From the NCBI GenBank assembly GCA_048213135.1, contig PS015010.1, forward strand, positions 1,860,001 through 1,924,000: 64,000 nucleotides of DNA. The letters run 5' to 3'. The position numbers and the translations under genes were made by a program. Positions 52,370 to 61,865 of this stretch are shown one piece after another. The notes under the pieces were generated by a model. It worked only from the letters and a program-made list of their open reading frames with translations, did no database searches and was not told the DNA's origin. The stretch comes from Reclinomonas americana ATCC 50394 (Eukaryota; Jakobida; Jakobea; Jakobida). How positions within the stretch are numbered: position 1 is the first letter of the stretch; the number at the start of each line of letters is the position of its first letter.

Positions 52370-55300
52370 TTATTTAACGATTACGATCGATTTCCCTAAC
52401 TCCACGCCATCTCCCAATACCACAACACGGTACACACCACCCGGGAATTTCGTTACATCAATGGTATGGGTGATGAATCCTGCCGGCATAAAGATGTTTT
52501 TCTTAGCCAGTGGCTGCCCCGCCATATTGTATACTACAATGTTGGCGAGTTTGGGTTCCGGTGTATAGACCCTTACACTCAGCGTATTGGTAGCGCTCAT
52601 GAATACATTGATATACTGATCGCCTGTGCCGCTTTGCGGGTAAATGGTCAGTCGTGCGTTGGTGTAAGTGATGTTATAGTTGTTTGATGTTGCCCCCTGC
52701 AATGTAAGCGGGTAGTAACCCGGTGCAGAGGTAGTGGTGGCACTGGTGGCCACCTGTACAGGTGTGAGCAGGTTAGCCGCAGTTTCGCCCAGTACAAAAC
52801 CGGTGTAGGTGATGGTATATGGCGGATTGGGCTGTCCCTGTATTTTAGAAGTATCACGCACACGGATGGTGAGTGCCGCTTTATTTACCGTGAGTGTACG
52901 GGTTACATCAGGCGCGGGCGTATATCCTATGCTGCCCGCCTGTGAAGCCGTAATATTAGCTGTACCCGCACCAACAATGTGAATGTTGTTACCTACAATC
53001 GTTGCTACAGCAGTATTGCTGCTCACATACGTAATAGGAATAGTCGCATTGGTACTGGTAGCACCTATGGCGAAATCGGCATTGCCATATGTTTTAACCG
53101 GCAGCACGTTGAACGTAATGGTTTGCGATTGCTGCGGGTTGATGGTCAGTGTTCCGTTTACAAATACAATATTATAATTAGCAGCGGTAGCGTTATTCAC
53201 CGTAATCGGGTAAGTGCCTACCGGCGAAGTTTGCGTAGCTGTAGTGGCTATCACCACGGGTGTCAGTAATACCGCAGGCGTTTCACTATATACAAACCCG
53301 TTATAGTTGAAGGTCAGTGCCGGAACCGCTTCGTTAAAGAATTTGCTTTTGTTGTCTGCGGTGATCGTCAAAGTGGCTTTGTTCACCGTCAGTGTGCGGG
53401 TTACACTGGCAGCGGGATAAAAGCCATCACTTTCCTGTGAAGCGGTAATATCGGAAGTGCCGGTACCGGTAATGTGAATATTATTGCCTATGATAGTGGC
53501 TACCGCAGGGTTGCTGCTGGTATACACGATGGGTTTAGTCGTATTCAAACTGGTAGCACCACCATTGAAGTCTGCAGCGCCGTATGTCTTCACCGGTATC
53601 GCGTTGAAAACAAAAGGTTGTGTTGACGGAACGGCACCAACAGCATAAGCACCGAATGAAGTGATGCTGGCATTGGCGGTATTGGCGGTGTTATCGCCTG
53701 TGCCAATGGGCAGTGTATACGATGATCCGGTATTATAGATGATGCCGATATCTGTATTAGGCAAAGTGGTAAAGGTCGATCCTTCGAGACCTGTAACCCA
53801 ACCCAGTTGCAGGGTTGCGCTGCCGGTACCGCTTAAACGATTGATGTTCCAAACGGCATCCACCACATTTTGTTTTTGAATGGGCGTGAGTGGCGTACCA
53901 TTCACGGTGCCCTGCGAAGTAATGCCTTCGAAAACTGCTACCGTAAAATTGGACGCTGAGCCAGGTGTTAAACTAACCGGTAAATAATTAGCAGCACTGC
54001 CAACAGGAATAGTTGCTGCTGCTGCCAGGCCATCATAATGCACAATGCTTTGGTCACCTGTAGTGGTGTTGGCGATGGTGGCGATGTATTTTGAAGAACC
54101 GAATGTTCCGGTAATGACCGCCCCGGTAATGATGTGCACGGTATCGAGCGGACGCAATGTGATCTTTCCGTTCACCAGCAGGTGATCGTAAATCGTCATA
54201 CCCCTGTTTACGGTAACCGGCGCGTTGATCTCAACAAAACCGGCGTTGATAAATGTATTGGTGGAGTTGGTAGAAATACCGAAAGGTTTTGTTGTAGCGG
54301 CATTGATGATGTAGTTGGTGCCGCTCTGGAATGTTTTGGTGCCGGTAACCACAACGGAGCCGGTAAGCGTATCCATACCATTGGCATGCGCCGTTACCAT
54401 GGTGGCTGTATCACTCAGGAAAGTAAGTGCCACATTGGTTCCTGCAGTAGTAATGGGTTGTGAAAGATTGATGGTAGCATTGGCAGGTGAAGAACCCACT
54501 ACGGTAGTGTTGGCAGGAATACCTGCGCCAGTGATGGTAAGGCCGTTGATGCTGCCCATCGTTCCGGTAATACCGGTGATCTGGTAACTACCGGCAGTGA
54601 GTGTGCCGTTCAGTGCCGCTGCTGTATTATTGACACGGGCTGCGAATGTTCCGGCGCCGGTTACCTGTTTGGTGGTATAATTCATTTTCCCGTAAACGTT
54701 GAGGGAACTGTTCACGGTGAGATCACTGTTGAGCACCACGCTGCTGTTATCACCAACTGTAATGGCGGGCATATTGAAAGTACCGGTACCTGATATGGTT
54801 TGTGTACCGGTTGCACCGAGCACTATAGAGTTACTGCCTGCACCTACTGTATAAGTACCGTTCACGGTAAGATCGCCCAGCACAGACGTCTGACCGCTGC
54901 TGTGTGTGGCAAACGTACAGCCGGCCGCTACATTCAGGTTGCCCACGCGGTACAGCGGACCATCGCATGCGAAGGTGGCGCCATTCTCCACGAAAAGATT
55001 TCCGTATGCTTTGCCGGCAGAGAAAGTACCAAAACCTGAAGTGGCATTGGTTGCCCGGTGATACCAGTTACTGCCCGGGCGGATGTCGATTGCGGAGAAA
55101 GTGGAGTTATTACCAAAAGGACTGAAACCGCCATTGTAAATAATGTTGGACCCCGGCAGGAAGATCACGCTTCCGCCAGCAGATTGCGAACTGCTGCCAA
55201 AAGGATATGCCGCGCTGGCTGGGGTGAGATTGGTTGTAAAAGTAGAACCGCTGTTGAATACCATACCACCCACGGTTTGATTGGTGATGCGGTTCTGGCC

Positions 55301-55783
55301 TGTATTGGAAACAGATATATTACCGGAAATGTTTCCCGTAACTGAAGCAGGTAATGCTACTACTACGCTGCCATCTGCTGTAGCTGAACTCATGGTAAGC
55401 GAAGAACCCGCATCAATAACAAGGTCATCTCCTGTACCGCCATTGATGGTCATGGTACCGGTACCGCCACCGCCGGTTGGACGAAGGAATACCACGGAAG
55501 CATTGTTCGTCAGTTTCAGCTGGCCCAGTGATGTAGAGGTTACCGTAACGGTAACGGTACCCGTTGTAGGCACAGCACCACCGATATTGGTTCCGTCGAA
55601 AACCAGTACATCTGTTGCCGCGGCCGCGGACCTGGGCGAACCCGAACCATTGAGCAGGGTATTCCAGTTGGAGTTGCCGGTGAATGTCAGTGGGCCTGCA
55701 CCGCCTACCCAGTAATAGGTAGTCTGGCTGTAGCCGGTGATAGCGGCCATCAGGACAAAACAGGTGAAGAGTAATTTTTTCAT
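52370..55783 (-). CDS. Large MBG-domain surface protein with T9SS sorting domain
   Basis: A 1,137-residue exported protein. After the signal peptide, a beta-solenoid-like region (about residues 20-700) starts TTYYWVGGAGPLTFTGNSNWNT and is rich in Gly, Thr and Asn. Two tandem units of about 165 residues follow (about 712-880 and 880-1046), each with PVKTYGxADF, YTSSNxAVATIxGNNIHI and LTVNKAxLTI, the MBG/Ig-like pattern. The last 90 residues are a type A sorting domain (YINVFMSATNTLSVRVYTP ... ELGKSIVIVK). It has no enzyme motif. Being inside the operon, it may be a surface binding or adhesion protein for the polymer, in place of a SusE/F protein. Confidence 0.85.
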   Translation of the reverse strand: MKKLLFTCFVLMAAITGYSQTTYYWVGGAGPLTFTGNSNWNTLLNGSGSPRSAAAATDVLVFDGTNIGGAVPTTGTVTVTVTSTSLGQLKLTNNASVVFLRPTGGGGTGTMTINGGTGDDLVIDAGSSLTMSSATADGSVVVALPASVTGNISGNISVSNTGQNRITNQTVGGMVFNSGSTFTTNLTPASAAYPFGSSSQSAGGSVIFLPGSNIIYNGGFSPFGNNSTFSAIDIRPGSNWYHRATNATSGFGTFSAGKAYGNLFVENGATFACDGPLYRVGNLNVAAGCTFATHSSGQTSVLGDLTVNGTYTVGAGSNSIVLGATGTQTISGTGTFNMPAITVGDNSSVVLNSDLTVNSSLNVYGKMNYTTKQVTGAGTFAARVNNTAAALNGTLTAGSYQITGITGTMGSINGLTITGAGIPANTTVVGSSPANATINLSQPITTAGTNVALTFLSDTATMVTAHANGMDTLTGSVVVTGTKTFQSGTNYIINAATTKPFGISTNSTNTFINAGFVEINAPVTVNRGMTIYDHLLVNGKITLRPLDTVHIITGAVITGTFGSSKYIATIANTTTGDQSIVHYDGLAAAATIPVGSAANYLPVSLTPGSASNFTVAVFEGITSQGTVNGTPLTPIQKQNVVDAVWNINRLSGTGSATLQLGWVTGLEGSTFTTLPNTDIGIIYNTGSSYTLPIGTGDNTANTANASITSFGAYAVGAVPSTQPFVFNAIPVKTYGAADFNGGATSLNTTKPIVYTSSNPAVATIIGNNIHITGTGTSDITASQESDGFYPAASVTRTLTVNKATLTITADNKSKFFNEAVPALTFNYNGFVYSETPAVLLTPVVIATTATQTSPVGTYPITVNNATAANYNIVFVNGTLTINPQQSQTITFNVLPVKTYGNADFAIGATSTNATIPITYVSSNTAVATIVGNNIHIVGAGTANITASQAGSIGYTPAPDVTRTLTVNKAALTIRVRDTSKIQGQPNPPYTITYTGFVLGETAANLLTPVQVATSATTTSAPGYYPLTLQGATSNNYNITYTNARLTIYPQSGTGDQYINVFMSATNTLSVRVYTPEPKLANIVVYNMAGQPLAKKNIFMPAGFITHTIDVTKFPGGVYRVVVLGDGVELGKSIVIVK

Positions 55784-55804
55784 AATAGCAGTATTTAATA
55801 ACCG

Positions 55805-57100
55805 TTAAACAGTAGTTGGGTTGGGTTTTATTTTGGGAGATGAAATGAATGTGATGCAGAGCCATGCCACAGGTACCAGCAGTGCGCCAAGGATGAAGAA
55901 CGAACTGTAACTGGTTTTGGTGATCACCGGCACCAGCAGTATGCTGATGATCGTACCCGCTACAGCCGCCGTTCCGCCCATGCCGGAAACAATACCTACA
56001 TTCTTACCATTATAATAATCGGAAGGCAGTGTTTGCAGGTTGTTGATCAGGAACTGGAAGCCGAATAAAGTAGCACTGATAAGTGCAATAGCAATGGAAA
56101 CATGATCTTTCAACTGATCGAGGTAAAGAGCAATACCGCTCAGTGACAACAGCATGATCACGGAACCGATAGTGATCGCGTTCTTACGGGCTTTTACCGG
56201 CGGTACACCTTGCTTGATCCTGCCGGACGAAAAGAATCCGCCAGAAAGGCCGCCCAGCGCGGCAAACAGGAATGGTACCCAGGCAAATGCGCCCACCTGC
56301 TTAATATCAAAAGCATACTGTTCTTTCAGGAAAGTTGGCAGCCAGGTCACGAACATCCACCACACAGGGTCAATAAAGAAACGGGAACTGATGATACCCC
56401 AGGTATCTTTAAAACCCAGCAATTCACGGGATGTATACACTTTTGTTTCAGTAACAGCAGGTATACCGTCTTCTTTGCTGAGGATATGCTCCTGTTCTTC
56501 TCTGGTGATCCAGGGATGTTTGTCCGGTGTGCCTTTGTTGATGAACAGCCAGGGTAATATCCACACAATCCCGAGCAGGGCGATCAGTACAAAGGTCATA
56601 CGCCAGCCGAAGCCCGCATATGACGCAGCAATAATTGGAGCGGCGACTACACCACCCAGCGAGGCGCCTGCTCCAAATATTCCCTGCGCAATAGCTCTTT
56701 CTTTAACAGGGAACCATTCCGCGTTGCTTTTGGTAGCTCCCGGCCAGTTACCCGCTTCGCTGATGCCGAGCAGGAAACGAAATATGTTGAATGATGCCAG
56801 TGATCTTGCCACGGCATGCAATGCAATGGAAATGCTCCATCCCACGATTGATACCACCATACCCAGGCGGGTGCCGATGGCGTCCATCATTTTGCCGGTA
56901 AGGGTTTGACCAATGGCATAAGCGATCATGAAACAGGTGGTGATGAGCGCCAGCGCGGTTTTGCTGTCCGCATCGGCGATACCGAATTCCTTATAGATAT
57001 AAGGCCACATCACATTGATTGCGGTGCGATCAATATAATTGATCACGGTAGCCACACCAATGAGGCCTATGATCCACCAGCGAAGTCCTTTTAGTTTCAT
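55805..57100 (-). CDS. MFS transporter, hexuronate (ExuT)-like
   Basis: A 431-residue inner-membrane transporter with 12 predicted segments. It belongs to the anion:cation symporter branch of the major facilitator superfamily: VINYIDRTAINVMWPYI, GKMMDAIGTRLGM, LGISEAGNWPGATKSNAEWFPVKERAIAQGIFGAGASLGG and the central NKGTPDKHPWITREEQEHI match ExuT-like carriers. It probably imports unsaturated mono-uronate or its keto form into the cytoplasm. The ATG ending at 57100 was chosen over a TTG two codons upstream. It is 16 bp downstream of the beta-helix gene. Confidence 0.9.
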   Translation of the reverse strand: MKLKGLRWWIIGLIGVATVINYIDRTAINVMWPYIYKEFGIADADSKTALALITTCFMIAYAIGQTLTGKMMDAIGTRLGMVVSIVGWSISIALHAVARSLASFNIFRFLLGISEAGNWPGATKSNAEWFPVKERAIAQGIFGAGASLGGVVAAPIIAASYAGFGWRMTFVLIALLGIVWILPWLFINKGTPDKHPWITREEQEHILSKEDGIPAVTETKVYTSRELLGFKDTWGIISSRFFIDPVWWMFVTWLPTFLKEQYAFDIKQVGAFAWVPFLFAALGGLSGGFFSSGRIKQGVPPVKARKNAITIGSVIMLLSLSGIALYLDQLKDHVSIAIALISATLFGFQFLINNLQTLPSDYYNGKNVGIVSGMGGTAAVAGTIISILLVPVITKTSYSSFFILGALLVPVAWLCITFISSPKIKPNPTTV

Positions 57101-57116
57101 AATCAAGCTTATCCTG

Positions 57117-58157
57117 TTAATTGCTCAATGGAATGTTCGATATGCCGGAAGCGGCGCCGGTAACGGTATTGGAGGTATATACCTTGTTTCCCGTTGTGGT
57201 GCCGTTGCTGCCGCTCAACTGGATATTAAATCCGTAGCCCGAAGCATTCACCGTGCAATTGTTGTTTTTAAATTCGTTGTAATTACCCCAGCCCGATACG
57301 GCACAATGTACCTGGTAACCATCCTTAAAGATGGTGCCACCCGGGTTGGTACCGGTATTATTTTCGATCAGTGTATAATTACCTTTTACATCTATCCAGC
57401 TATCGCCGCTGTTGGCACCGGTGATACCAGTAGCGTCAAACACATTACCGCGTATAATACCACCTGTAGTACCTTCTTTCACATCAATACTTTCCGCGGT
57501 TACATTCGGACCGATATGGTTGTTGAGTACCTGGTTGGAGTCGCAGAGATCCGGGTTACCATTGGTATAAGTTCCCCAGTTGTTTTTTGCGGAACCGATA
57601 TAGATGCCTTCGCCATAGTCGGCCGTTTTTAAACCGGTATTGCTGATATCGCAGTTGCGGATGATATTCTGTGAACTGTATTTACGGAGATGGATCGCCT
57701 CCTCTCCTATGTCATATACTTTCACGCCATCAATAATGGAGTAACGTGATCCGTCTACCATAATGCCTTTCAGCCCGTTGGTAACGGAGAAACCTTTTAT
57801 GACCCAGTAACCGGACTGCAGGTAAAGCACATAACCCGTATTCGTGCTGCCCGCATCAAGCACCGCGTTTCGTGTACCCCTTAATGTTATGGGCTGGGTT
57901 GCGGTTCCGTTCTTACCGGCCGGAATCACGAATTTGCCGCTGTAGGTACCATCCGCCATAATGATATCATCGCCCGCAAGCGCATTATCCAGCGCCTGCT
58001 TAAGCTCCGCGGCATTGTGCACATTAATGGTACGGCCCGTTGCTGCGGGGGTTGTGATTACAGTACCGGTTCTACTCCCCTGCGGGGATACAGTCGCTTT
58101 GCTGCAGGCCATCATGATGGCCAAACCTGCTATGTGTATGTGCCTGGTCAGTTGCAT
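57117..58157 (-). CDS. Right-handed beta-helix lipoprotein, probable polysaccharide lyase-like
   Basis: A 346-residue lipoprotein (lipobox MMAC). A parallel beta-helix begins INVHNAAELKQALDNALAGDDIIMADGTYSG and continues with QPITLRGTRNAVLDAG, YWVIKGFSVTNGLKGIMVDG and many coils. The opening resembles PL6/chondroitinase-B-type lyases, but I do not see the paired Lys and Arg of PL6 clearly, so it may be a different lyase, an epimerase-like protein or a non-catalytic binder. The ATG ending at 58157 was chosen because it starts the signal peptide; the in-frame extension overlaps the KdgF gene. It lies 1 bp from that gene's stop. Confidence 0.75.
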   Translation of the reverse strand: MQLTRHIHIAGLAIMMACSKATVSPQGSRTGTVITTPAATGRTINVHNAAELKQALDNALAGDDIIMADGTYSGKFVIPAGKNGTATQPITLRGTRNAVLDAGSTNTGYVLYLQSGYWVIKGFSVTNGLKGIMVDGSRYSIIDGVKVYDIGEEAIHLRKYSSQNIIRNCDISNTGLKTADYGEGIYIGSAKNNWGTYTNGNPDLCDSNQVLNNHIGPNVTAESIDVKEGTTGGIIRGNVFDATGITGANSGDSWIDVKGNYTLIENNTGTNPGGTIFKDGYQVHCAVSGWGNYNEFKNNNCTVNASGYGFNIQLSGSNGTTTGNKVYTSNTVTGAASGISNIPLSN

Positions 58158-58158
58158 A

Positions 58159-58506
58159 TCAAATAAAATCTTCCCGCATGGGGCTGAATGTATCAATGAG
58201 TACGCCGGCCTCAAGGCATACGGCCCCGTGCATAACATTGGTGGGTATGTAAAAAGCATCGCCGGCTTTCAGTACTTTCTTTTCTTCCCCTATTTCTACT
58301 TCAAACACACCGCTTTCAATATGGGTGATCTGTATATGGGGGTGCTGATGCAGGGTTCCTACGCCGCCCTTTTCAAATTCAACGCGTACTACCATCAGCT
58401 TTTCATCGTAAGCCATGATCTTGCGCCTGACGCCTTCTCCCGTGGTTTGCCAGGGTACATCCGCATCCTCAATAAATACTTTGGTTGTTGTTTCAATTGT
58501 TGACAT
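58159..58506 (-). CDS. kdgF: KdgF-type cupin (unsaturated uronate lineariser)
   Basis: A 115-residue single cupin. Metal ligands are in TLHQHPHIQITH and MHGAV, and the protein ends LIDTFSPMREDFI, the C-terminal signature I associate with KdgF. KdgF converts the cyclic 4,5-unsaturated monouronate released by exolyases into its linear keto form, for both pectin and alginate degradation. Its place between the PL17 exolyase and the uronate transporter fits exactly. No signal peptide is seen, so it acts in the cytoplasm. Confidence 0.88.
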   Translation of the reverse strand: MSTIETTTKVFIEDADVPWQTTGEGVRRKIMAYDEKLMVVRVEFEKGGVGTLHQHPHIQITHIESGVFEVEIGEEKKVLKAGDAFYIPTNVMHGAVCLEAGVLIDTFSPMREDFI

Positions 58507-58547
58507 ATGCCGTTCGGTTTTTATGTTCTTGATGTAAACAGGGTGAA

Positions 58548-60737
58548 TTATTGCAATGGACGTTCATCGTACCATACCGCATAAGGGCCTGTCCAGTTTA
58601 TTATTTTTCCTTCTGTATTGATACTGTGTGGCTGCTTGCTGAAATCTTTATTGCACTGCACAACCAGTATTTTTTTATCTCCAAGCGAAACCCGCACAAC
58701 GCTGTAGTCCGCATCATTACGCAACAGGTCAATCTTTGTTACAGTGGGATACGCGTTGGAAGAGAATTCTATTACGGGGTCAAACTTCCCGTGTATCTCG
58801 ATCACATTCACAAAACTGGTATTACTTCCTTTTTTGCGTATGATATAGGCCGGTTCCCTGCGCAGGTTGAAATTAGGATCACCAGCGCCGGTGCGGGTGA
58901 AGAGAATACGGGTAGAGTCATCTGTCAGTGAACTCAGGGTATAATATGTTCTGCCGTTAAGAAAAGTGAATTGTGTTAATGGCGCACTGATCGATGCTTC
59001 CGCTTCTTTCCACAGATACTGGTAGCCGTTCTTTTTACCCAATGCTTCCTGTTTGCTGGTAGCTGCATCATACTTGAAAGAGGTATTGATCAGCTGTCCG
59101 TTGTATTGGAAAGGCAGATCGTACTGGTGTGGATCAGCTGATGCAGCGTTGAAAATATCAACAACAATCTTCCTGGCATCAGGAAGTTGTATACTGTAGA
59201 AAGTGCGTTGCAAACCCACACCGGGATAAGCGTTCGTTTCCGCAGCGCTTATTACCTGCACTGCTTTGCCATCAATATTGCTGAATAATTTATCGGAATG
59301 ATACTTCTCCCCTTTCGCTTCATCTCCGCCAAACTGGCTGGCTTCATCCACTACAATCGTATTGTGGGCAATGGTTTGACAAGCATACTTCGTATTCTCC
59401 GGCAGGTAACGTCCACCATACTTCTGCTCTACACCTATAAATCGTACAGAACCATAATCGGTGAATATTTCATTGCCTTTATCAAAAAGATTGAAATTGA
59501 GTTTATCAAAATGACCATGCGATAAACCATGCGAACTGTATTTTACAATAAGCGTGGTAAGATCGGCACCCTTGCCATTGCGTAAAAGACTAATACCTCC
59601 TTCATCTCCTTTTGCGCCATCCACGAATTCAACGGAACGGTAAGGATAATAAAGAGGAATATTTTTCTCGGTAGTCAACGCTGCTGCGATGGAAGCCCCA
59701 CCTTTGTGAATGATGACCCGGTCCTGCTTCTTAGCGACAGGAAGCAATCCTTTATCAGCTCCGTATACATCCCAGGCTATATCCAGTGCTGTTACCAGTT
59801 CATTGCTGGTGTAATCTTTTTCTTTCAGCGCATCGTTGATCGGGAAGAAAGTGCCATTAAGATTAGTTTGCTGCAAACCGGCGAGCAGGGCCTTTTGCAG
59901 GATGCTGCCTCGGTGTTTGAATATACCCAGTTCCGGCCTGGCGTGGTTCAGCGCATTGGCAAACAAATAATAAGGCAGTATGGCATACCGTAGATAGTAA
60001 GGACCTTCTGTATAATAACCATCAGGAGAGAACAGGCCATTCATCTGGGCGATGAAGCCCGACTTGCCGTCTTTTTCTGTACCGTACAAAGCCATATCCA
60101 CATAATCTTTATTACCGGTAGCAATACCTACGATACCCACACCTGCACAGGCCCATACACCATGGTTGTGAATGAGGTTGAACCAGCCTTTCAGGTCTTT
60201 GGTGAAATAGTCCACTTCAGGTTTGAAAGCACCGTCTTCGATTGTTTTTCTTTCTTCCGCGGTAAAACTTTTGTACACGAGATCGTAAGCCATACCCGTA
60301 TACACCAGCCAGTTGGCATCATTCAATGCCTGCCAGAAAATGTGGCCTGGCGAACTGCTGGTAGCCTGCGGATGTTTTTTAAGTTGCGGGTTCAGTACCG
60401 CATATTTCAGCAGCATACTTTTTACCAGCGTTGCATAACGGGCATCGCCGGTAAGGTTATACAGGATGCCGCTGTTGAACATGAGCATGTAATTGCTCTT
60501 ATGCTTGTCGTGTGTATAACCGCCTGCGGGATCTTTCGGAAAAGGCACATCAACATCTTTGCCCAGCCATACATCCACATCTTTTTTGATGTCGTCGAAG
60601 GAGGCTTTGAGCAAAGGATATTTGTTTACATCCTTTTTGATAAAGGCCGCGTCTGCGCCCGTAAAAAAAGTAACAGGATGCTGTGCCTGCGACATCGCAG
60701 ACAGTAATAGCAGGTTGATTAAAAGAAGAAAACGCAA
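58548..60737 (-). CDS. PL17 oligoalginate lyase
   Basis: A 729-residue exported enzyme (signal peptide ending SQAQ). The N-terminal alginate-lyase-type helical barrel carries IHNHGVWACAG (about residue 190, Asn-His) and DGYYTEGPYYLRYA (about 245, catalytic Tyr region). The heparinase II/III-type beta domain has SSHGLSHGHFDKLNFNLFDKG (about 402) and a further NTIVVDE segment. This two-domain arrangement and motif set match PL17 exolyases such as Alg17C, which release unsaturated monouronate from oligoalginate. It is the second gene of the operon, 20 bp after the reductase gene. Confidence 0.92.
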   Translation of the reverse strand: MRFLLLINLLLLSAMSQAQHPVTFFTGADAAFIKKDVNKYPLLKASFDDIKKDVDVWLGKDVDVPFPKDPAGGYTHDKHKSNYMLMFNSGILYNLTGDARYATLVKSMLLKYAVLNPQLKKHPQATSSSPGHIFWQALNDANWLVYTGMAYDLVYKSFTAEERKTIEDGAFKPEVDYFTKDLKGWFNLIHNHGVWACAGVGIVGIATGNKDYVDMALYGTEKDGKSGFIAQMNGLFSPDGYYTEGPYYLRYAILPYYLFANALNHARPELGIFKHRGSILQKALLAGLQQTNLNGTFFPINDALKEKDYTSNELVTALDIAWDVYGADKGLLPVAKKQDRVIIHKGGASIAAALTTEKNIPLYYPYRSVEFVDGAKGDEGGISLLRNGKGADLTTLIVKYSSHGLSHGHFDKLNFNLFDKGNEIFTDYGSVRFIGVEQKYGGRYLPENTKYACQTIAHNTIVVDEASQFGGDEAKGEKYHSDKLFSNIDGKAVQVISAAETNAYPGVGLQRTFYSIQLPDARKIVVDIFNAASADPHQYDLPFQYNGQLINTSFKYDAATSKQEALGKKNGYQYLWKEAEASISAPLTQFTFLNGRTYYTLSSLTDDSTRILFTRTGAGDPNFNLRREPAYIIRKKGSNTSFVNVIEIHGKFDPVIEFSSNAYPTVTKIDLLRNDADYSVVRVSLGDKKILVVQCNKDFSKQPHSINTEGKIINWTGPYAVWYDERPLQ

Positions 60738-60757
60738 GTCAATCGTATTTTAATTGG

Positions 60758-61513
60758 TTAAACGAAATAGGAACCGCCGTTGATCTCCACGCTCTCTCCG
60801 TTGATGAACGAAGCGCCATCGCCGGCGAGGTACATCACCAGGTCGGCCACTTCGCCTGCCTGGCCTTCCCTGCGCAATGGCGTGGAAGCCGCTACATTGG
60901 CCCTGATCTCTGGTTTGGTGAACGTATCGTGGAAAGTGGTATTGATCATACCGGGTGAAACGCAGTTGACCCTGATGCCTTTAGGGCCCAGTTCCTTAGC
61001 CAATCCGCGTGTAAGTGTGAGCACAGCGCCTTTGGCTGTGGCATAGGCCAGCGCACCACCACCACCGCCATCGCGTGCCGCCTGTGAAGCGAAGTTCACA
61101 ATAGCACCACCCGATGTCATATGCGGCACAGTGGCCTGTGTAACGAGGTAAGCCGATTTTACATTTACATTCATAACGCTGTCCCAGAAGGCTTCGTCCA
61201 GTTCGGCCAGGGGCTTACGGCCCATGATACCGCCGGCGACATTTACAAGGACATGAATAGTATCCCCATACGCTGCAACACAGGCGTCAATTACTTTTTT
61301 CACATCAGCGGCTTTCGTCATATCTCCCTGCACCGCGATAGCTTCTCCGCCATTATTCTTAATCATGTCCAGCGTTTCGTTGGCCTGCACTTCATTACCG
61401 AAGTAATTAAAGCAGACTTTCGCTCCTGCCGCGGCGAGTTTTAAAGATACCTGCCTGCCAATATCCCGGGCCCCACCCGTTACGATCGCTGTTTTTCCTT
61501 TCATCATTGTCAT
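60758..61513 (-). CDS. SDR-family reductase, probable DEH reductase
   Basis: A 251-residue short-chain dehydrogenase. The cofactor motif is TGGARDIGR, followed by NVAGG. The catalytic Tyr and Lys lie in YATAKGAVLTLTRGLAKELG, with Ser in NFASQAARDGGGGG. The C-terminal INGESVEINGG is typical. In alginate loci, enzymes of this type reduce 4-deoxy-5-erythro-hexoseulose uronate (DEH) to 2-keto-3-deoxygluconate; position at the head of this operon supports that role, but specificity is inferred. ATG at 61504 is an alternative start. Confidence 0.85.
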   Translation of the reverse strand: MTMMKGKTAIVTGGARDIGRQVSLKLAAAGAKVCFNYFGNEVQANETLDMIKNNGGEAIAVQGDMTKAADVKKVIDACVAAYGDTIHVLVNVAGGIMGRKPLAELDEAFWDSVMNVNVKSAYLVTQATVPHMTSGGAIVNFASQAARDGGGGGALAYATAKGAVLTLTRGLAKELGPKGIRVNCVSPGMINTTFHDTFTKPEIRANVAASTPLRREGQAGEVADLVMYLAGDGASFINGESVEINGGSYFV

Positions 61514-61691
61514 GAATTGTGTATGTTTTATACGTATACTGAATTGAAACTGTTGAACTCACCGCTATTGTAACAAGAAGCAACTGCTTAATCACCATTT
61601 TTTATGAGGGTATGGCCGGTGGTTGGACGAGCGTTTTTCGCAGCAATAGCAAGTTTCGTCATGTAATATTAGTTCCATTTTCCGCAGCGGA

Positions 61692-61823
61692 ATTCCGGTA
61701 ACGATTTTAAAAAATTCTAATTATTGCGCAATATTGATGAATAAATATTAAGAAACAGCACTGAAAATAATAGTCACATAAAATTTTATCTCCGGGAACG
61801 ATACCGGTAACGCTACCGGTAAT
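61692..61823. promoter_or_regulatory. Divergent control region with LacI-type operators
   Basis: The 352-bp gap between the operon and lacI-like gene has no gene. It contains two TACCGGTA palindromes (61802-61809 and 61814-61821) that together form a larger dyad GATACCGGTA-ACGC-TACCGGTAATC around a central CG, as LacI-family operators have. A further half-site CCGGTAACG lies at about 61695-61703, and a 12-bp palindrome TATTGCGCAATA at 61722-61733. The remaining part shows nothing recognisable and no exact promoter match. Confidence 0.65.
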
Positions 61824-61865
61824 CCCGTAAATCCCTTTGTTTTAGCTTTACGGAAAACTTGCTAG

